A stretch of 64,000 nucleotides of DNA from Branchiostoma floridae (lineage: Eukaryota > Chordata > Leptocardii > Amphioxiformes > Branchiostomatidae). The stretch is from assembly GCF_000003815.2 (NCBI RefSeq), contig NC_049993.1:1066820-1130819 (forward strand), in the 5' to 3' direction. The notes below the pieces were generated by a model. The model was not told where the DNA came from. It searched no databases and saw only the letters and a program-made list of their open reading frames with translations. Of the stretch, positions 1 to 11,761 are shown one piece after another; positions within the stretch are counted from its first letter, which is position 1; every line of letters starts with the position of its first letter. A program made the translations under genes and the position numbers.

Positions 1-449
1 AAGAGGCAGCATGGGAGGTATTACGCCTTAGAAATGACTAAAATTCTGAGAGATTAAAACTCTGCTTTTAGTCAACCAGGTAACCCCCTATTACATCCTC
101 TCAAATCCTCTCAAATCCTCTTTATCCTCACCTGTTGGACTGTAAAAGAAAGGATCCCATTTCCTATGTGGAAATACAAAACTTCTTCACATCTTCATTT
201 ATTATATTAATTTAGATCTATGAGGGTAGCCATCGTAATTTCAGTAATTTTCGGCAATATATTGTTTGATTTTTAAGGGCCTCTTAGGGCGGCCCAGGCC
301 TCAATAACGGAAACACTCGAGGGTTTATCATATGGCTGTTCATAGTTCCACATACCTATCACAAAGGATTACTCAATTTGGCCGACTTCGATCTTCCGAC
401 CTCAGCATGTTATGCCTGGTTTCTCATACAATCATATTTTTGAAGGTGC

Positions 450-1800
450 TCATATGTACAAATTAAAGTGAAAAAGACTGTCACAATTCTATCAAGATAA
501 GAGTAGCAAAATTATGTGTCAAAGAACTTGATCAAGAAAAGTACGATATACTTGTGTTCATCCCAGAGTAGCCTTGTTCTTGACCTTTTTTGTGGTCTTG
601 TTTCTAGATAAATTTTCAATATGCATGACACAGTCCTGCAGCTACGTATCCTGTGTATTAAAGGGGCATTCCACTTCACACGGGAGTGTTATTTTCCGAT
701 AGATATTAATTTTAGGAAGTAATAAATGCATACGTCTTCACATTATATGATAAAGTACCCAGTTGCTTCACGTGCCTCAAAAGCATTCAGTCTTCTACCA
801 AACTCCCCAAGTACCCTCTAATTGAATTAATCCTATGGCTGAATACAATGCAAAACTTTTAGGTGAGGTTACAAAACTAATTTCAGGATCGCAAAGAAAT
901 CTCGTCTTGTTATGTGTTCTTTGCTATATTATGAGCAATTTGCCTTCTCGGTGTGCTTAGCAATCCTCATTTATTCCGAAAATATGCACGATAAACAAAG
1001 TGTCTATGCGTATAGGGAATTCATGTGTAGGGTCTGCATGGGTTTATTGAGTGTCATATTGTTTTCCAAAACACATTTCAATTCATCCCAAGGTGAATTC
1101 CACAAAATTCGGCTGATTATACTATTCATTGACACATTATCTATTGGAAAACACCACCCCCTTTTGGAGTGGAATGCCCCTTTAAACGGTGTCACATATG
1201 TGGTGCCCCGGTAACCCCCATGCAGAGCCTTTTTCATTGTGTACGACATACTAGATATACGCTGTGAATTTTAGTAAGGTATCTACTAAATAACGAAAAA
1301 GAGCAAAAGATTTGTAAAAAAATGTGTGAAATCAAGGTAATTCATTTTCAGGTATCCTTATAACCCCCATGTAGAGCCCAAATTAACATTTCCAATCAAT
1401 TATGATATTTTTCACAGTTAAGTATGATTTACAAGATGACAGGAGCAAAATCACGCGTCAGAGAACTTGACTCTCTGCTGTTTTGGCTTGAAACATGACT
1501 GAGTACACCCTTAGCAACGGCCTTAGCAACAGTTTTGCTAACGATTCTGAAAGAAATGACGTAAAAAAAAACATTTCTGCATCTGTTACATGTTAAACAT
1601 TTTAACAGGATTCCTTGTACTTCTACTGATGTAATCAGAGTAAAATACTACAGAAAAGTAAGTTCTTTGCATCAGTTTTGTTGTGGAGTACGATCTGAAA
1701 CCTCCTTAACAACAGCCTTAGCAACGGCCTTAGCAACGATATTGTCACTATAAGCTGGCAGATGTGTCATTCTTCACACATTCATATCTCCGGATTTCAT
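450..1800. repeat. Degenerate repeated segments
   Basis: Related stretches occur about 950 bp apart: GAGTAGCAAAATTATGTGTC near 503 and GGAGCAAAATCACGCGTCAG near 1441, each followed by AGAACTTGA. The phrase TAACCCCCATG(C/T)AGAGCC occurs at about 1212 and 1363, and CCTTAGCAAC(G/A)GCCTTAGCAAC at about 1510 and 1715. No gene is visible. This is old repeat-derived DNA. Confidence 0.45.
659..1187. mobile_element. Foldback/MITE-like element with about 50-bp imperfect TIRs
   Basis: The left end reads TTAAAGGGGCATTCCACTT and the right end is its inverse (GTGGAATGCCCCTTTAAA). The inverted similarity continues inward for about 50 bp: TTTTCCGATAGATA on the left faces the inverse of TATCTATTGGAAAA on the right. 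No transposase is visible inside. The short open frames here are incidental. Superfamily is not assignable by eye. Confidence 0.6.
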
Positions 1801-2309
1801 TGATGGATTTCGATCATTTAAAGCTTAATATGCAGAGAAGGATAGGTACGGTAAGTATAACTCATCAGGCAAGGCCCCATAGGTAATGTGAATAAATGAA
1901 CGATATTGGAAAGTAAAGTATATATTTTTCACCAGAAAATCACCAAAAAATATGATTTTAGGCGGTCATAATTTCGTGTTGAATCACAATATCAAAAATC
2001 AATTGATATTTTTATAATCCTCTTAGCAGGTTCTACCAGCCTGTGTAATTTTCGTGGAAAAATATTGATGTTTAATTTTTTGCCCCTCCCCCTTGTTGAA
2101 GACACGAAATTTCCAGATCATTTAGGTGGTGATAGGTTTGAAGGGTGATAGCCGGTAGAAAGCTACCATACCAGAATGGCTATCACGTCAAAATATATGC
2201 CACAGGCCTTCTACTATTCAAAAATAACAAGGAGAATTTGCCACCTCGGAGGTACCGATTTTTCCTCTGGCCCATGGACTATAAGAGGGTCTGCAGGGGG
2301 GGGGGGGGT

Positions 2310-3460
2310 GTCTTCGTAACGCTTTAAACGGAGAATTCAGGAGGCCCGGTAACGCTTAACGGTAAATTCAGAAGGAGTTACAAAGCATAACACTCAAGTA
2401 ACATTGACGTGCATTCATACAACGCTACAGTAGTTACATCAATGGGTGAAAATATCCGACTAATGACATTGTGAGAAGCAAAAGGTGCCCAGAACCCGGA
2501 GGAATGACAGGGACAATGTCCATGACATCTGTAAATTGACGGAGGCAGAGTTCCCGGCCAGCCACAGAGGCGGCGGCAGCAAATTTCTTATGGGGGGATT
2601 GAACTATTGTTTCAGCACATGGAGCGCCGAAGGCGCGACACATTCCAGGGGGGGGGGGGGGTCCTGGGGTATGCTCCCCCGGGAAATTTTTAAAATCAAG
2701 ACCCTCTTAAATGCTATTTCCTGCATTTTTCAGCAAATTTTGCCGACCGACTAAGCTAGGTCGATTTTGACATTTTCATCAAATTGCACATGGTTATAGC
2801 TTTGGCCGCCACCCCCAGAGCCCCCGACATATTTTACCATTTCGAGCTCGGAAGGCACGAGACGTTGCAATAGAGAAGACGAGAAGTCCGGGGAAATTTT
2901 AAAATCTGGACCATCTGAAACGCCATTTACTGCATTTTATTAGAGAGAAAAGTTTTTTTTGTGCGAAAACCCACGCCCATAACATATTTTCGCCATGTCT
3001 TCGTGAGCGCCAAAGGTGCAAGCCGTTGCAAGGGAGGTCCGGAGAAACCTCATTTTCTGCATTCTAGGAGTACTTTTTGCCCGAAACTAAGCTAAGTTTG
3101 ACACTGAAATCTGTATGAGTGATAAAGTTTTTGAGGGCGACACTTCCGCAACATATTTTACCCTGTCCAGAGCCGAAGGCCGGGAGGCTCGGAGAAATTT
3201 TGAAATCTGGACCCTTTGAAACGCCATTTCCTGCATTTTCAGGGGCTCCATCTGGCATTTGACTTCGTGTGTATAACGGGTTACGATGAATTTCTTGGTA
3301 ACGCTTAACGGTGAATTCGGGATAACATTAACCATTAACGTTGAATAAAAACGACCAATAACGCTTCACGAAGAATATACCGATAACGATTAACGTTGAA
3401 TAAGAGCGGGTCGGTAACGATTAACGGTGAATTTAAAATGGCTCGTAGTGCTTAACGGAA
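2310..3460. repeat. Degenerate minisatellite (GGTAACGCTTAACGGTGAAT) around a diverged repeat block
   Basis: Units resembling GGTAACGCTTAACGGTGAAT recur at about 2350, 3297, 3335, 3360, 3412 and 3447. Between them (2640-3260) there are about four diverged copies of a segment containing GAAATTTTAAAATCTGGACC followed by a 'CGCCATTT(A/C)CTGCATTTT' motif. That segment is related to parts of the elements at 23370-23730 and 50254-50611. Two poly-G runs (2296-2309 and 2648-2661) lie inside. No credible coding frame is seen. Confidence 0.5.
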
Positions 3461-3650
3461 AAAGGCATGCAGACCCTCGTCTAACTCTTTGAATTCGAAG
3501 TTGTCTGGGCAATACTCACTGGTCGTCGGCAGTCTTTCGTACAACTATGCTAATGTAACATCCCCTCGCCGATTGTACACTAGTACCTATCCACAATGAT
3601 GCCCTCCTTTGACGCATTTCGATGGTGTGTTGGTCGTATCATACAAGACA

Positions 3651-3835
3651 AGCAGAGGTTAGGCTCCGGCTGTTTTTACGTTTTGTAGGCGTTTTTATCC
3701 AGCTCTCTATTTTTTACTGTTCTCTTTTCGGCCGTGCACGCGTGAGACACCAGGAAAGCAGCATAAAATAGAAATTTTGATAAAAACCACTAAAAAAACG
3801 TTTAAAAAAACAGCCGGAGCCTAACCTCTGTTTGG
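3651..3835. mobile_element. MITE with about 30-bp terminal inverted repeats
   Basis: The left end, CAGAGGTTAGGCTCCGGCTG followed by TTTTTACG, is the near-perfect inverse of the right end (CAGCCGGAGCCTAACCTCTG). The spacing is about 185 bp and there is no coding capacity. The motif with CTCCAAGCAGAGGTT at the border recurs singly at about 12431 and 56498, and the GGCTCCGGCTGTTT end recurs at about 53297, so this is a dispersed family. Confidence 0.75.
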
Positions 3836-4335
3836 AGAGTAGTCATATCATGGTCATATTGCCAGACTTATTGTCAGAATTCAGGGAAAAGCAAGACGCA
3901 TGTGCAGATGCACCATTTACTAAAATCTAAAATCAGCACGTTTGGGGTAGTTTCACGACAAACAGGCATATGCTGGCCCTTTGGGTCGGCAATTTCCGGG
4001 CTTGCGTGGAGCCTCGGGGGAGGTGAATTTTTTTTTTTTGGAGAACAGACGAAAATTAACGCGGATGTCATCCATAAAATTAAGTCAGTGTGGCCTTAGG
4101 TCAAGGAAAAATATCCAACGGACTGACCGTCGTTGAAAAGTCACCGCAATGGTCAGGTGGCCGCAATGCAACGGTGGCCGCTAATACGTTTGGCTAAAAA
4201 TAAGATGCTGTGAAAGAAACAAATCTCTGCTATCGTGTCAGAAATGTTAACGTTGTTATCCGCTTATACACCGGTATTGTTATCTGTGGAGAATGCCAAT
4301 GACACGTAAGTACAATGACGTCATCGCCTTCCAAC

Positions 4336-4551
4336 CTAATACACGTCTTTTATGAAGTGCGCTTTCTTCTCCACGTCAAACTTGTAGTTGCCAGCGATGT
4401 ACTTCTTGATAGCCGACAGGGAAGAACCGGTGCGGTCCTTCAGCGCTTCCACGGCCACCGTAACCATGACAGTGGTGGGCGGGTGAGCCGCAGGGGCCTT
4501 GGGCGCCGCGGGCTTCTTGGCCTTCTTCGGGGACGATGCTGGAGCGGACAT
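4336..4551 (-). pseudogene. Histone H1, truncated copy (N-terminal tail plus part of globular domain)
   Basis: Starting at the ATG at 4551 the frame encodes 71 residues. There is a Lys/Ala/Pro-rich tail ([16 protein letters not shown]), then the start of an H1/H5 winged-helix domain: [46 protein letters not shown]. These match linker-histone helices 1 and 2 and the entry to helix 3. The frame then ends in DVY-stop. The rest of the globular domain and the long basic C-terminal tail, normally another 100 or more residues, are absent. Linker histones bind nucleosomal linker DNA, but this copy lacks the third-helix recognition surface and basic tail, so it is probably a broken duplicate. I see no canonical histone 3' stem-loop directly after the stop and no obvious CCAAT/TATA arrangement upstream. 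The frame is otherwise free of stops and frameshifts, so the break is recent or the short product is tolerated. Confidence 0.85.
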
Positions 4552-4828
4552 ACTGGCTAATATCTTGTCTGTGTAAGTCGCGCAAATGAACACGGTGTCT
4601 TGTCAAGCTGGCGTGAAGTACTAAGGGCACGGACCTGGCCGGAATCGTCACACCTTGTCTGCGTCTTTTTTCCGTCGAACTTGCGTTTCTTCTGTACATT
4701 GACGATGGAATTCCTCCCTTACCACGGTCACAAAGCGCGTACGATTCCTTGCGATTCCTTCCGATGCGCAGGATAAGCGCAGTGCGTCGTAAGTCGGGGG
4801 AGAATCGGAAGCAATGGTTTAAGTATAT

Positions 4829-5788
4829 AAAGCCGTGGTCACAAAGCGCGTAGTGCATCGTACGATGAGGTCATAAGAGCGTGCCTGCGTCAATCGCAGT
4901 GAATCATAGTAAATCGGGGAGCGTCGTATGACGAAAAATAGAGCTGAAATGGATTTTGAACATGTTCAAAATTTCGCCATCGTCGTAAGATTTTATTTGC
5001 CCCCATAGCAGAGTTCATTACGGCAATTTTTGTCTACTGATGAGGTTATAGATTTATGATTTTTTAGCATGTTGTGATGGTTTCAGTTTTCCCTGATATT
5101 GTCGATATTGACGAAAAGGGGAAATATATCAGTCGCAACTGCCACAGTCGCAACCAGAGAACAGCGCGTCCCGCACAGGTGATGCAGACAATTGTTTGAT
5201 CGCTTCATGCACGTGAGTTTATAATTAGATCAAATCTCAGCTCTCGTCGGTCTTGGGTCAGTTTACCATAATCGTAAGAACCATGGGGACAACTCGAACA
5301 TAAAGGCAGGCTCTATGAGTCGGAAATACATATGATATAATGCTTATCATATGATTTTTGTATGATGGTATCTTTTTGTTGATAGCATATCATGATACGA
5401 TCTTCGAAAGAGCCTGACACGTAGAGCCGGCAAGCAGGCCGAGATAACCATACCAGAACTCACACTTGATTTGAACTTTTGCTTGCAATACTCTTGTTGT
5501 CATGGTCTTTTTTAATTTATTTTTACAGTTAAAGATATTATAGGAAGGTATTTAACAGCTATGTCCACATTTTGTTGGTTAAAGAAGCACAAAAGCGGTC
5601 AGACGGCTATACAGAAGAGACACAAGTGAAAAATCGTGCGACGCTAAAAAAAATTTTGAACACCATCCGATGCGTTGCGATGGCTTGCGATGCTTACGAT
5701 TTTCTTGCGATGTACTGTGCTCATCGTACGATATGCGGAATAGTCCATCGTAAGGAATCGTACGCGCTTTGTGACCGGGGCTTTACCA
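4829..5788. mobile_element. Foldback element with TIRs (ACAAAGCGCGTA ends)
   Basis: TAAAGCCGTGGTCACAAAGC at about 4829 faces its inverse near 5765-5788 (TACGCGCTTTGTGACCGGGGC). A second left-type end, ACGGTCACAAAGCGCGTACG at about 4722, suggests either a nested or extended left terminus. Subterminal repeats of TGCGATG and CATCGTACGATG occur on both sides. The interior holds no recognisable protein. It lies about 280 bp from the truncated H1. Confidence 0.65.
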
Positions 5789-6229
5789 GGCATGACAAAT
5801 AGTATTTGATTGGTTTCTCAAAGTACAGCACAGTGCCGTCTTTTCGCGGTAAGACAGCTGCGACGAATCATCCACATGGGGCAACAACAATAGAACACAC
5901 ACATCAAGATCCATCCGCCGCGCCCAGAAAACACATCACATTTTACTACATGTCTCCTTCCACACACTACAAACACCCGCTAATTACAAGAAAAGCAGCA
6001 AAGACCACAACATCAGCAAAAGAAAACATCATTCATACGCATCCATCATCAAAAACACATACAAACACACAGAATCAAGACAAATAATAAATAAATAAAC
6101 AAACTAGAGTTCCACGAACACATACCTTTGCCAAATAACAAGGTTTGTTATGTAGAATGATGTCTGTAGACAAATGCGTTACTCATTTCATTTTCTTTAT
6201 AATCATATGCTTGGAGTTGGTTTATAAAA

Positions 6230-6860
6230 TTTCAACATTGATTATGCAAATTAGATCCCAAGTTACCATTAATCGATATCAAATTGTATCAAGTATTACT
6301 TAAGCTATCAGCATACCAAAAATCATGATGATCCTTTGATCCATTCTTGACTTATTCTCTTTCAGTCTTTAATAAAATACACCCCTTACTCTCTTCCCTC
6401 TTTCTCAGTTACATATGTGACAACTTTGATGAAAGTACTGTAATGAAATGCAGTGGGTTTTTGTACTTTTCCTAATTGATTATGCAAATTAGCTGTTGAT
6501 TTGCATAATTGGTATCTCATTATGTAGGTCTTCACTTACGCTACCTAAATACCAAAAAACATGATGATCCGTCAACATGTTCATATTTTCTCATTAATAA
6601 TGCAAATGAGGTCATCATTTGCATAATTGATATCTATAGCCATTTCTCTCCTTCCCAGCTACATATGTGACAAGTTTGAAAGTCCTATCATGGAATGCTG
6701 TGGATTTATAAATTTTCCTAATTAATTATGCAAATGAGCTGTTGATGTGCATAATTAGTATCTCATTATGTAAGTCATCACTCATTCTATCTACATACCA
6801 AAAATCATGACGATCCGTCAACATGTTGTAGAGTTATTTCGTCCAAAGTTGAGTTTCTGC
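6230..6860. repeat. Tandem repeat, unit about 234-250 bp, rich in ATGCAAAT octamers
   Basis: Three imperfect copies share landmarks. AATCATGATGATCC-type sites lie at about 6321, 6555 and 6803, ACATATGTGACAA at 6412 and 6662, and TCTCATTATGTA(G/A)GTC at 6513 and 6762. Each carries TATGCAAAT(T/G)AG together with its inverse GATTTGCATAATT. The octamer density follows from the repeat and is not by itself evidence of a regulatory element. Confidence 0.7.
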
Positions 6861-6864
6861 TGCA

Positions 6865-7045
6865 GTACCTTAGCAAGCCGCTAGGGGGTCCATTATCAAA
6901 CTTGACCTTCGTTTCCCGATCCCTACCCACCTACCAAATATCATCAGGATCCATCCCAGGCTTCTCGAGTTATGCTGTTAACACACACACAGACACACAA
7001 ACACATCCAAAACCTAACCTTAGCCATTCTGGCAAAGGTAAAATT
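6865..7045. mobile_element. Dispersed repeat copy (AAGCCGCTAGGGGG family)
   Basis: The copy starts near TTAGCAAGCCGCTAGGGGG and ends with CCTTAGCCATTCTGGCAAAG. The same start and end, and the internal phrase CTACCCACC(T/C)ACCAAATA, recur at 8225-8470 and 8500-8810. There is no coding content. Confidence 0.6.
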
Positions 7046-8224
7046 GTCGCAGTGGTTTTAGTCTATTGTCCAGGTTTGTGCGGCAACCCCTCAGCTCCAA
7101 AACCATAACTCCACAAATGTGCATTTTAGTTGTATGAAACTGTTCAGAAGTCACCCTCAAGCTTAAAGCATCGAGAAACAAGTACCATTTCCACCACCCT
7201 GTCACAATTGCAAGGGGGTAGGCACTACTTCTAAATTTGCACAAAGCCCACCATACCACATATTTATCTAGAAAATTTTATATAATATTCCCTGGAGAAT
7301 CCCTTCTTTACTTTTTTGTAGACAGTCAATGAAAACATGTCTGGATATATATATATCTTTCAACCACATTTTTAACAATGTACATTATGTACTTATTGTC
7401 TAACTGTGAATTCAGACATCCATAGAAAAAAGTAACCGATATCGTTTCAAATTTCCCTTACCCCTTGTAACCTGAATTCCTTACAGCTGTTCATCAGTTC
7501 ATATTCAATTTGATGACAGAGTGATAACACGCCTACTCACAATAGGGGATGTGTTAAAAAGTCCGAATGTTTGAAGTGTAGCCACAACTTGACTGTACAT
7601 TAAATATATGTAAGTCAATTGGGAACAATGTCCCAAGCTCTGCTCTACTACCTCATGTTCCTTGTATCTCTATGTACACCCAAAAGATTTTCCACAAAAT
7701 CACCTCCGTGTAATTTCTGCTGGGCAATTGTCTTCTGAATTAGCTCTGCCCCAAATCTCACAACCATATGATATAAAAGGTAAGATACATGTTCTACATA
7801 GTTCAAGCTGACTCTTTGGAGACAGACTTGAATGCATGAAGGCTTTGAGACTGAAAATGGCTTTTAAAAGACTACTGCAAGGACAGCTCAAATTGAGACC
7901 ATGTAGTGAAAAGAGAGATGACAGTTTACCTACCTCTCAAACTCAAAGGAAGGAGAAGAATACAGACTAAGACCGTTGTTATGTACATAAGCCCATCATT
8001 TTGGCTTGCCAAGTTGATCATATGGCCTAAGGGTCAACTAACACATTTGCAAGGTCTGACCTTTACACCTCTGAAATATCAGGTTGCTCACAGTACTGAC
8101 TGATCATAGGCCAGTCCATTATTCATGGACCAGGAACCCCTCAACTGTGCTGACAGCTGCTAAGGTGGAGTGGGGTTGTACTGCTTCAGAAGTTTTCGAC
8201 AAGAATGCCCCTGCTATCCCTACA

Positions 8225-8850
8225 CTAGCCGCTAGGGGGCCCAAACTTATGTCACTAACTCCTGAGCACAACAGCTATCTAACACCCAAAACTCGTGGCC
8301 ACACCATGTTCAGAAGATGGAAAAACACACCCGGAAGTTGCGCTGCAGTACCAAGGGAAGCCGCTAGGGGGCCCATTATCGAACTCCCCCTTCGTTTCCC
8401 AGACCCCTACCCACCCACCAAATACCAGCTGCATCCGTCGAAGTCTTCTCGAGTTATGCTGTCCGCAGACAAAAGTTTGCAATTAAACCGGCGCCTGCAC
8501 TTCCATGAAAGCCACTAGGGGGCCCAAACTCGCAGCAATCAATCCCTGCTTTAAGGGCTCCCTAACGCTCAAAAATCACGACCGCAGCATGTCCGGAACG
8601 CGAGATATCAAGCATGCAGGTCCTGCTGCAGTACCTTAGCAAGCCGCTAGGAGGCCCATTATCGAACTCGACCTTCGTCTTCCACACCCCTACCCACCCA
8701 CCAAATATCAGCTGCATCCATCGAAGTCCTCTCGAGTTATGCTGCTCACAAACGGGGAGAACCACACCACCAAACCGAAAACATAACCTTAGCCATTCTG
8801 GCAAAGGTAACAAACAAACAAACAAACACAAACGTATTGAGAACTATATT
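8225..8850. repeat. Two further copies of the AAGCCGCTAGGGGG family in tandem
   Basis: GCCGCTAGG(G/A)GGCCCATTATC occurs at about 8358 and 8642. Each is followed by a run ending TCTCGAGTTATGCTG, and the second ends CCTTAGCCATTCTGGCAAAG then (CAAA)n. They match the copy at 6865-7045. Open frames across this stretch come from repeat sequence and have no recognisable product. Confidence 0.6.
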
Positions 8851-9039
8851 CGTACCTGGGCGCAGACAGGTGTGCTTGCTTGGGTTTTGAAAGAATGTAC
8901 TGTTGTCGTTGTTTATTAGAGTCGGGTGTGTACGTGTGTGAGATTGTTGTGAGAAAATAACTTCTAGTCCATTAGTGTATTTCACATGATGATTTCAACT
9001 TATGTTATGTGCATTTTTCGTTCACTTTAATTATGTATA

Positions 9040-9192
9040 ATTACTATTTCTGCAACTTATTTCTGGGGGAGGCCAAAAAAAAGCCACATAGGCTTCTGCT
9101 AACCCCCCGCATGTTCTTCATCTTTGTATACACATTTGTTTTTAAGCCATGCTATTATGTGCGAATAAAGAAAGAAAGAAAAAAAAAAATAC
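9040..9192 (+). mobile_element. 3' end of a retroelement with A-rich tail
   Basis: The sequence up to GCGAATAAAGAAAGAAAG plus a run of A ends abruptly at 9190, immediately before the reverse-transcriptase fragment. An AATAAA signal followed by a poly-A stretch is the usual 3' end of a non-LTR or SINE insertion. The upstream limit is uncertain. Confidence 0.5.
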
Positions 9193-10145
9193 AGCTCTTT
9201 CTTAGACATTTCAGTGAAGAGAGTTCAATGCAGACAACAATCAACCAACTAGATACATGGTCATCTGAAAACCGTATGACATTGAACGATGATAAGTGCA
9301 AATTAATGTGTATTACCTTCATGAAGGATCCCCCTCTACCTCCTGTGTTATTACTGAATGGCAAAGCCTTAGAGTACACTGAAGATGCCTGTATATTAGG
9401 TATCTGGATGTCTGCGGACTTGAAATGGGGAAAACATACTGACGCTATTATAAAAAAAGCAAGCTGTCGTCTTTTTCTGCTTAAAAAACTAAAACGCTCT
9501 GGTGTCTGCACTGAAGATCTCTGTGAGATATACCTATTATACGTCCGACCTATTATGGAATATGCGGCCCCGGTATGGCATCCAGGTTTAACATGCCAAC
9601 AATCAGCTGCATTAGAACGCATACAAAAGCGTGCGCTAAGAATAATTCTGGGCAGCGATTATACTTGTTATGCCGAAGCTCTATGTAGGCTAAATATTTG
9701 TACCTTAAAATCAAGAAGAGAATTGCTATGTCTTAAGTTTGCGAAATCCATGTTTAATTCTCCCACTTTTCGAAGCTGGTTGCCTGCTACACGTAATGAA
9801 GTTCACAACAGAGATTTAAAACGAGGGCTCGAGCTTAGCATACCTTTTGCCAGATATGATAGGTACAAAAACAGTGCCATTCCATACTTGTCCGCACTCT
9901 TAAATACTGATCTATAGCCTGTTATCAATGTCTTATTACCACTACATGGAAATGTTGATTGCTGGTAATGTTTGCCTTGGCGCGGACCGACTATTGTTAG
10001 TATGTTATGTTGTATATATCAGGATTTTTTAAAGACTGAGACTAACTTAATTCAGCTATGTTTACAGCAATGTATAACATGCTGCAACGTTGTTTCAGTA
10101 TGTCTTTGTATGTATATGTATATATGTATGAATATAAATAAACCA
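9193..10145 (+). mobile_element. 5'-truncated non-LTR retrotransposon (CR1/L2-like): C-terminal RT region plus 3' UTR
   Basis: From about 9200 to the stop at 9917 the frame reads as the end of a LINE reverse transcriptase. It has TWSSENRMTLNDDKCKLM (the thumb-side 'W...N..M.LN..KTK.M' motif), then YTEDACILGIWMSADLKW ('LG..ID..L.W'), YVRPIMEYAAPVWHPGLT ('RP..EYA..VW') and ALERIQKRALRIILG ('E..QRR..R.I'). This order and wording are typical of the CR1/L2/Jockey group. The catalytic FADD-containing fingers and palm and any endonuclease are missing, so it is a dead 5'-truncated copy. An AT-rich 3' UTR ends in AATATAAATAAACC at 10145, directly against the histone H4 3' flank. The open frame extends upstream to 9009, but that part belongs to the neighbouring repeat tail. 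Confidence 0.85.
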
Positions 10146-10158
10146 TTGATATTTGGGT

Positions 10159-10174
10159 GGCCCTGAAAAGGGCC
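10159..10174 (-). terminator. Histone mRNA 3' stem-loop
   Basis: On the - strand the sequence is GGCCCTTTTCAGGGCC followed by ACCCA. This is the canonical metazoan replication-dependent histone 3' hairpin (6-bp stem, 4-nt loop). It lies 36 bp after the H4 stop codon, at the expected distance. In intact genes SLBP binds it and U7 snRNP directs cleavage. I do not see a clear purine-rich downstream element before the retroelement begins at 10145. Confidence 0.92.
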
Positions 10175-10209
10175 GGGGTTTGCTTGCGATGATAAGTCAG
10201 TCGGATCTT

Positions 10210-10332
<123 letters not shown>

Positions 10333-10834
10333 TCAATCGCCGCCAGGAGTTGGCATTTCAGGCAAACCTCAAGAGTACCTACTAGGTTCGTTCTTGCCCT
10401 TGCTTAAAACGAGTATGGTCCATTGAATAGCAGAAACTGAAAAACACATGTGTTTTCACATAAATGCTACCGTGAAAAGAAAGATGCACAGAGATTTATG
10501 ATATTCGTTCCAAATATGTATATACATTGTATAAGCTAAGTCTTCGAGAGTCATATTGTGGGATGCAAACATGTTCAAGACTGTAGTCATACGTCATGCT
10601 TAGCAGTAAAACTAGCAAAGTGTTTAAAAGTGCAGAGTGGATTAATCTGACATTAAACATAAATATGACTTTGTGTAGAATATAATCCCTACAATTTTTT
10701 TTTCATGGTGATAGCACATTGCTACATCGGTTCTATAAAAACAAAGACTGTGTATCACTGTTGTCAAGAACATGATTTGTGGAAAAGTCAGTGGAATACG
10801 ACCTACTTTCAGGGACATGTACATTCATTGTTAG

Positions 10835-11450
10835 AATACCCGAACTCGAACTGTCCAAACATGCATTTGTTAGACAATATATTCGTTTGTATTCATTGTC
10901 AATTTCAATTTCAGAACAAATTTACTTTGCAACTGTGACAGTTTAAAGAGAGCACAAAATGATATATCATCAAAATCATGAAAATTGACCCAATTTAACG
11001 GACAATTGCTTAGCAACAAAACAAGAACCCAAACTTAACAAGCATGACCTTGAGAAACAATATCTTGGTTTAAATTTCAGGTAAATTCTAGTTACAGAAC
11101 AATTTTGGCTTGTGAGTTATGATTGTTCGAAGATGATGCAAAATAATGTATTTTATCAAAATCATGAAAAATGACCCACTTTAAAGGACAATTACGTAGT
11201 AACGAAACAAGAACCCGAACTTTACAAACATGCATTTGATAGACAATACATTGGTTTATAATCCATGTGAATTTTAATCGCAGAGCAACTTTGGTATGGG
11301 ACTTATGATTGTTTAAAGAGAGCACAAAATGACATCAAAATCATGAAATTTGACCCACTTCGACGGACGATTGCGTAGCAACAAAACAAGAACCCAAACT
11401 TTGCTAGCATTCATCTAATAGCCATATAGTAGGTTATTATTTGTAGTAAA
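10835..11450. repeat. Imperfect tandem repeat, unit about 182 bp, 3-4 copies
   Basis: The phrase AACAAAACAAGAACCCAAAC and variants occurs at about 11014, 11195 and 11377, each preceded by CATGAAA(A/T)(A/T)TGACCCA and followed by a 'CATGCATTTGATAGACAATA' type motif. A partial copy begins near 10840. Nothing codes convincingly. Confidence 0.65.
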
Positions 11451-11747
11451 TTGCAAGCGAAAATATTTTATACTTATGGACTTTCAGTGCTTTGAAGTTG
11501 GGCAAAATTTCAGATTCTTTACAACCTGAAAATAGTGTATTGTATTCAGGCTGCACAGGGCCTTAGCATTTATAGGAGATTAACTTTACTGCTATTTCAT
11601 ACAAGTTTAGGCATTGGTCTGATCAGCATATTCTGCCTTTGTTGTTTAGTTGAAACATTGTTCAGTGATAGTGCCCTAAAGTTGGCCAATTTTCATGTTT
11701 TTGACATGCCCAAATCCGGCAAAATGGCCCCCAAACTTCTTTGGCCT

Positions 11748-11761
11748 GTTGCCATGGCAAC
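11748..11761. promoter_or_regulatory. Palindromic X-box-like motif
   Basis: GTTGCCATGGCAAC is a perfect 14-bp palindrome matching the RFX X-box consensus. No gene start is recognisable within a few hundred bases, so this is a sequence match only. It could be incidental. Confidence 0.3.
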
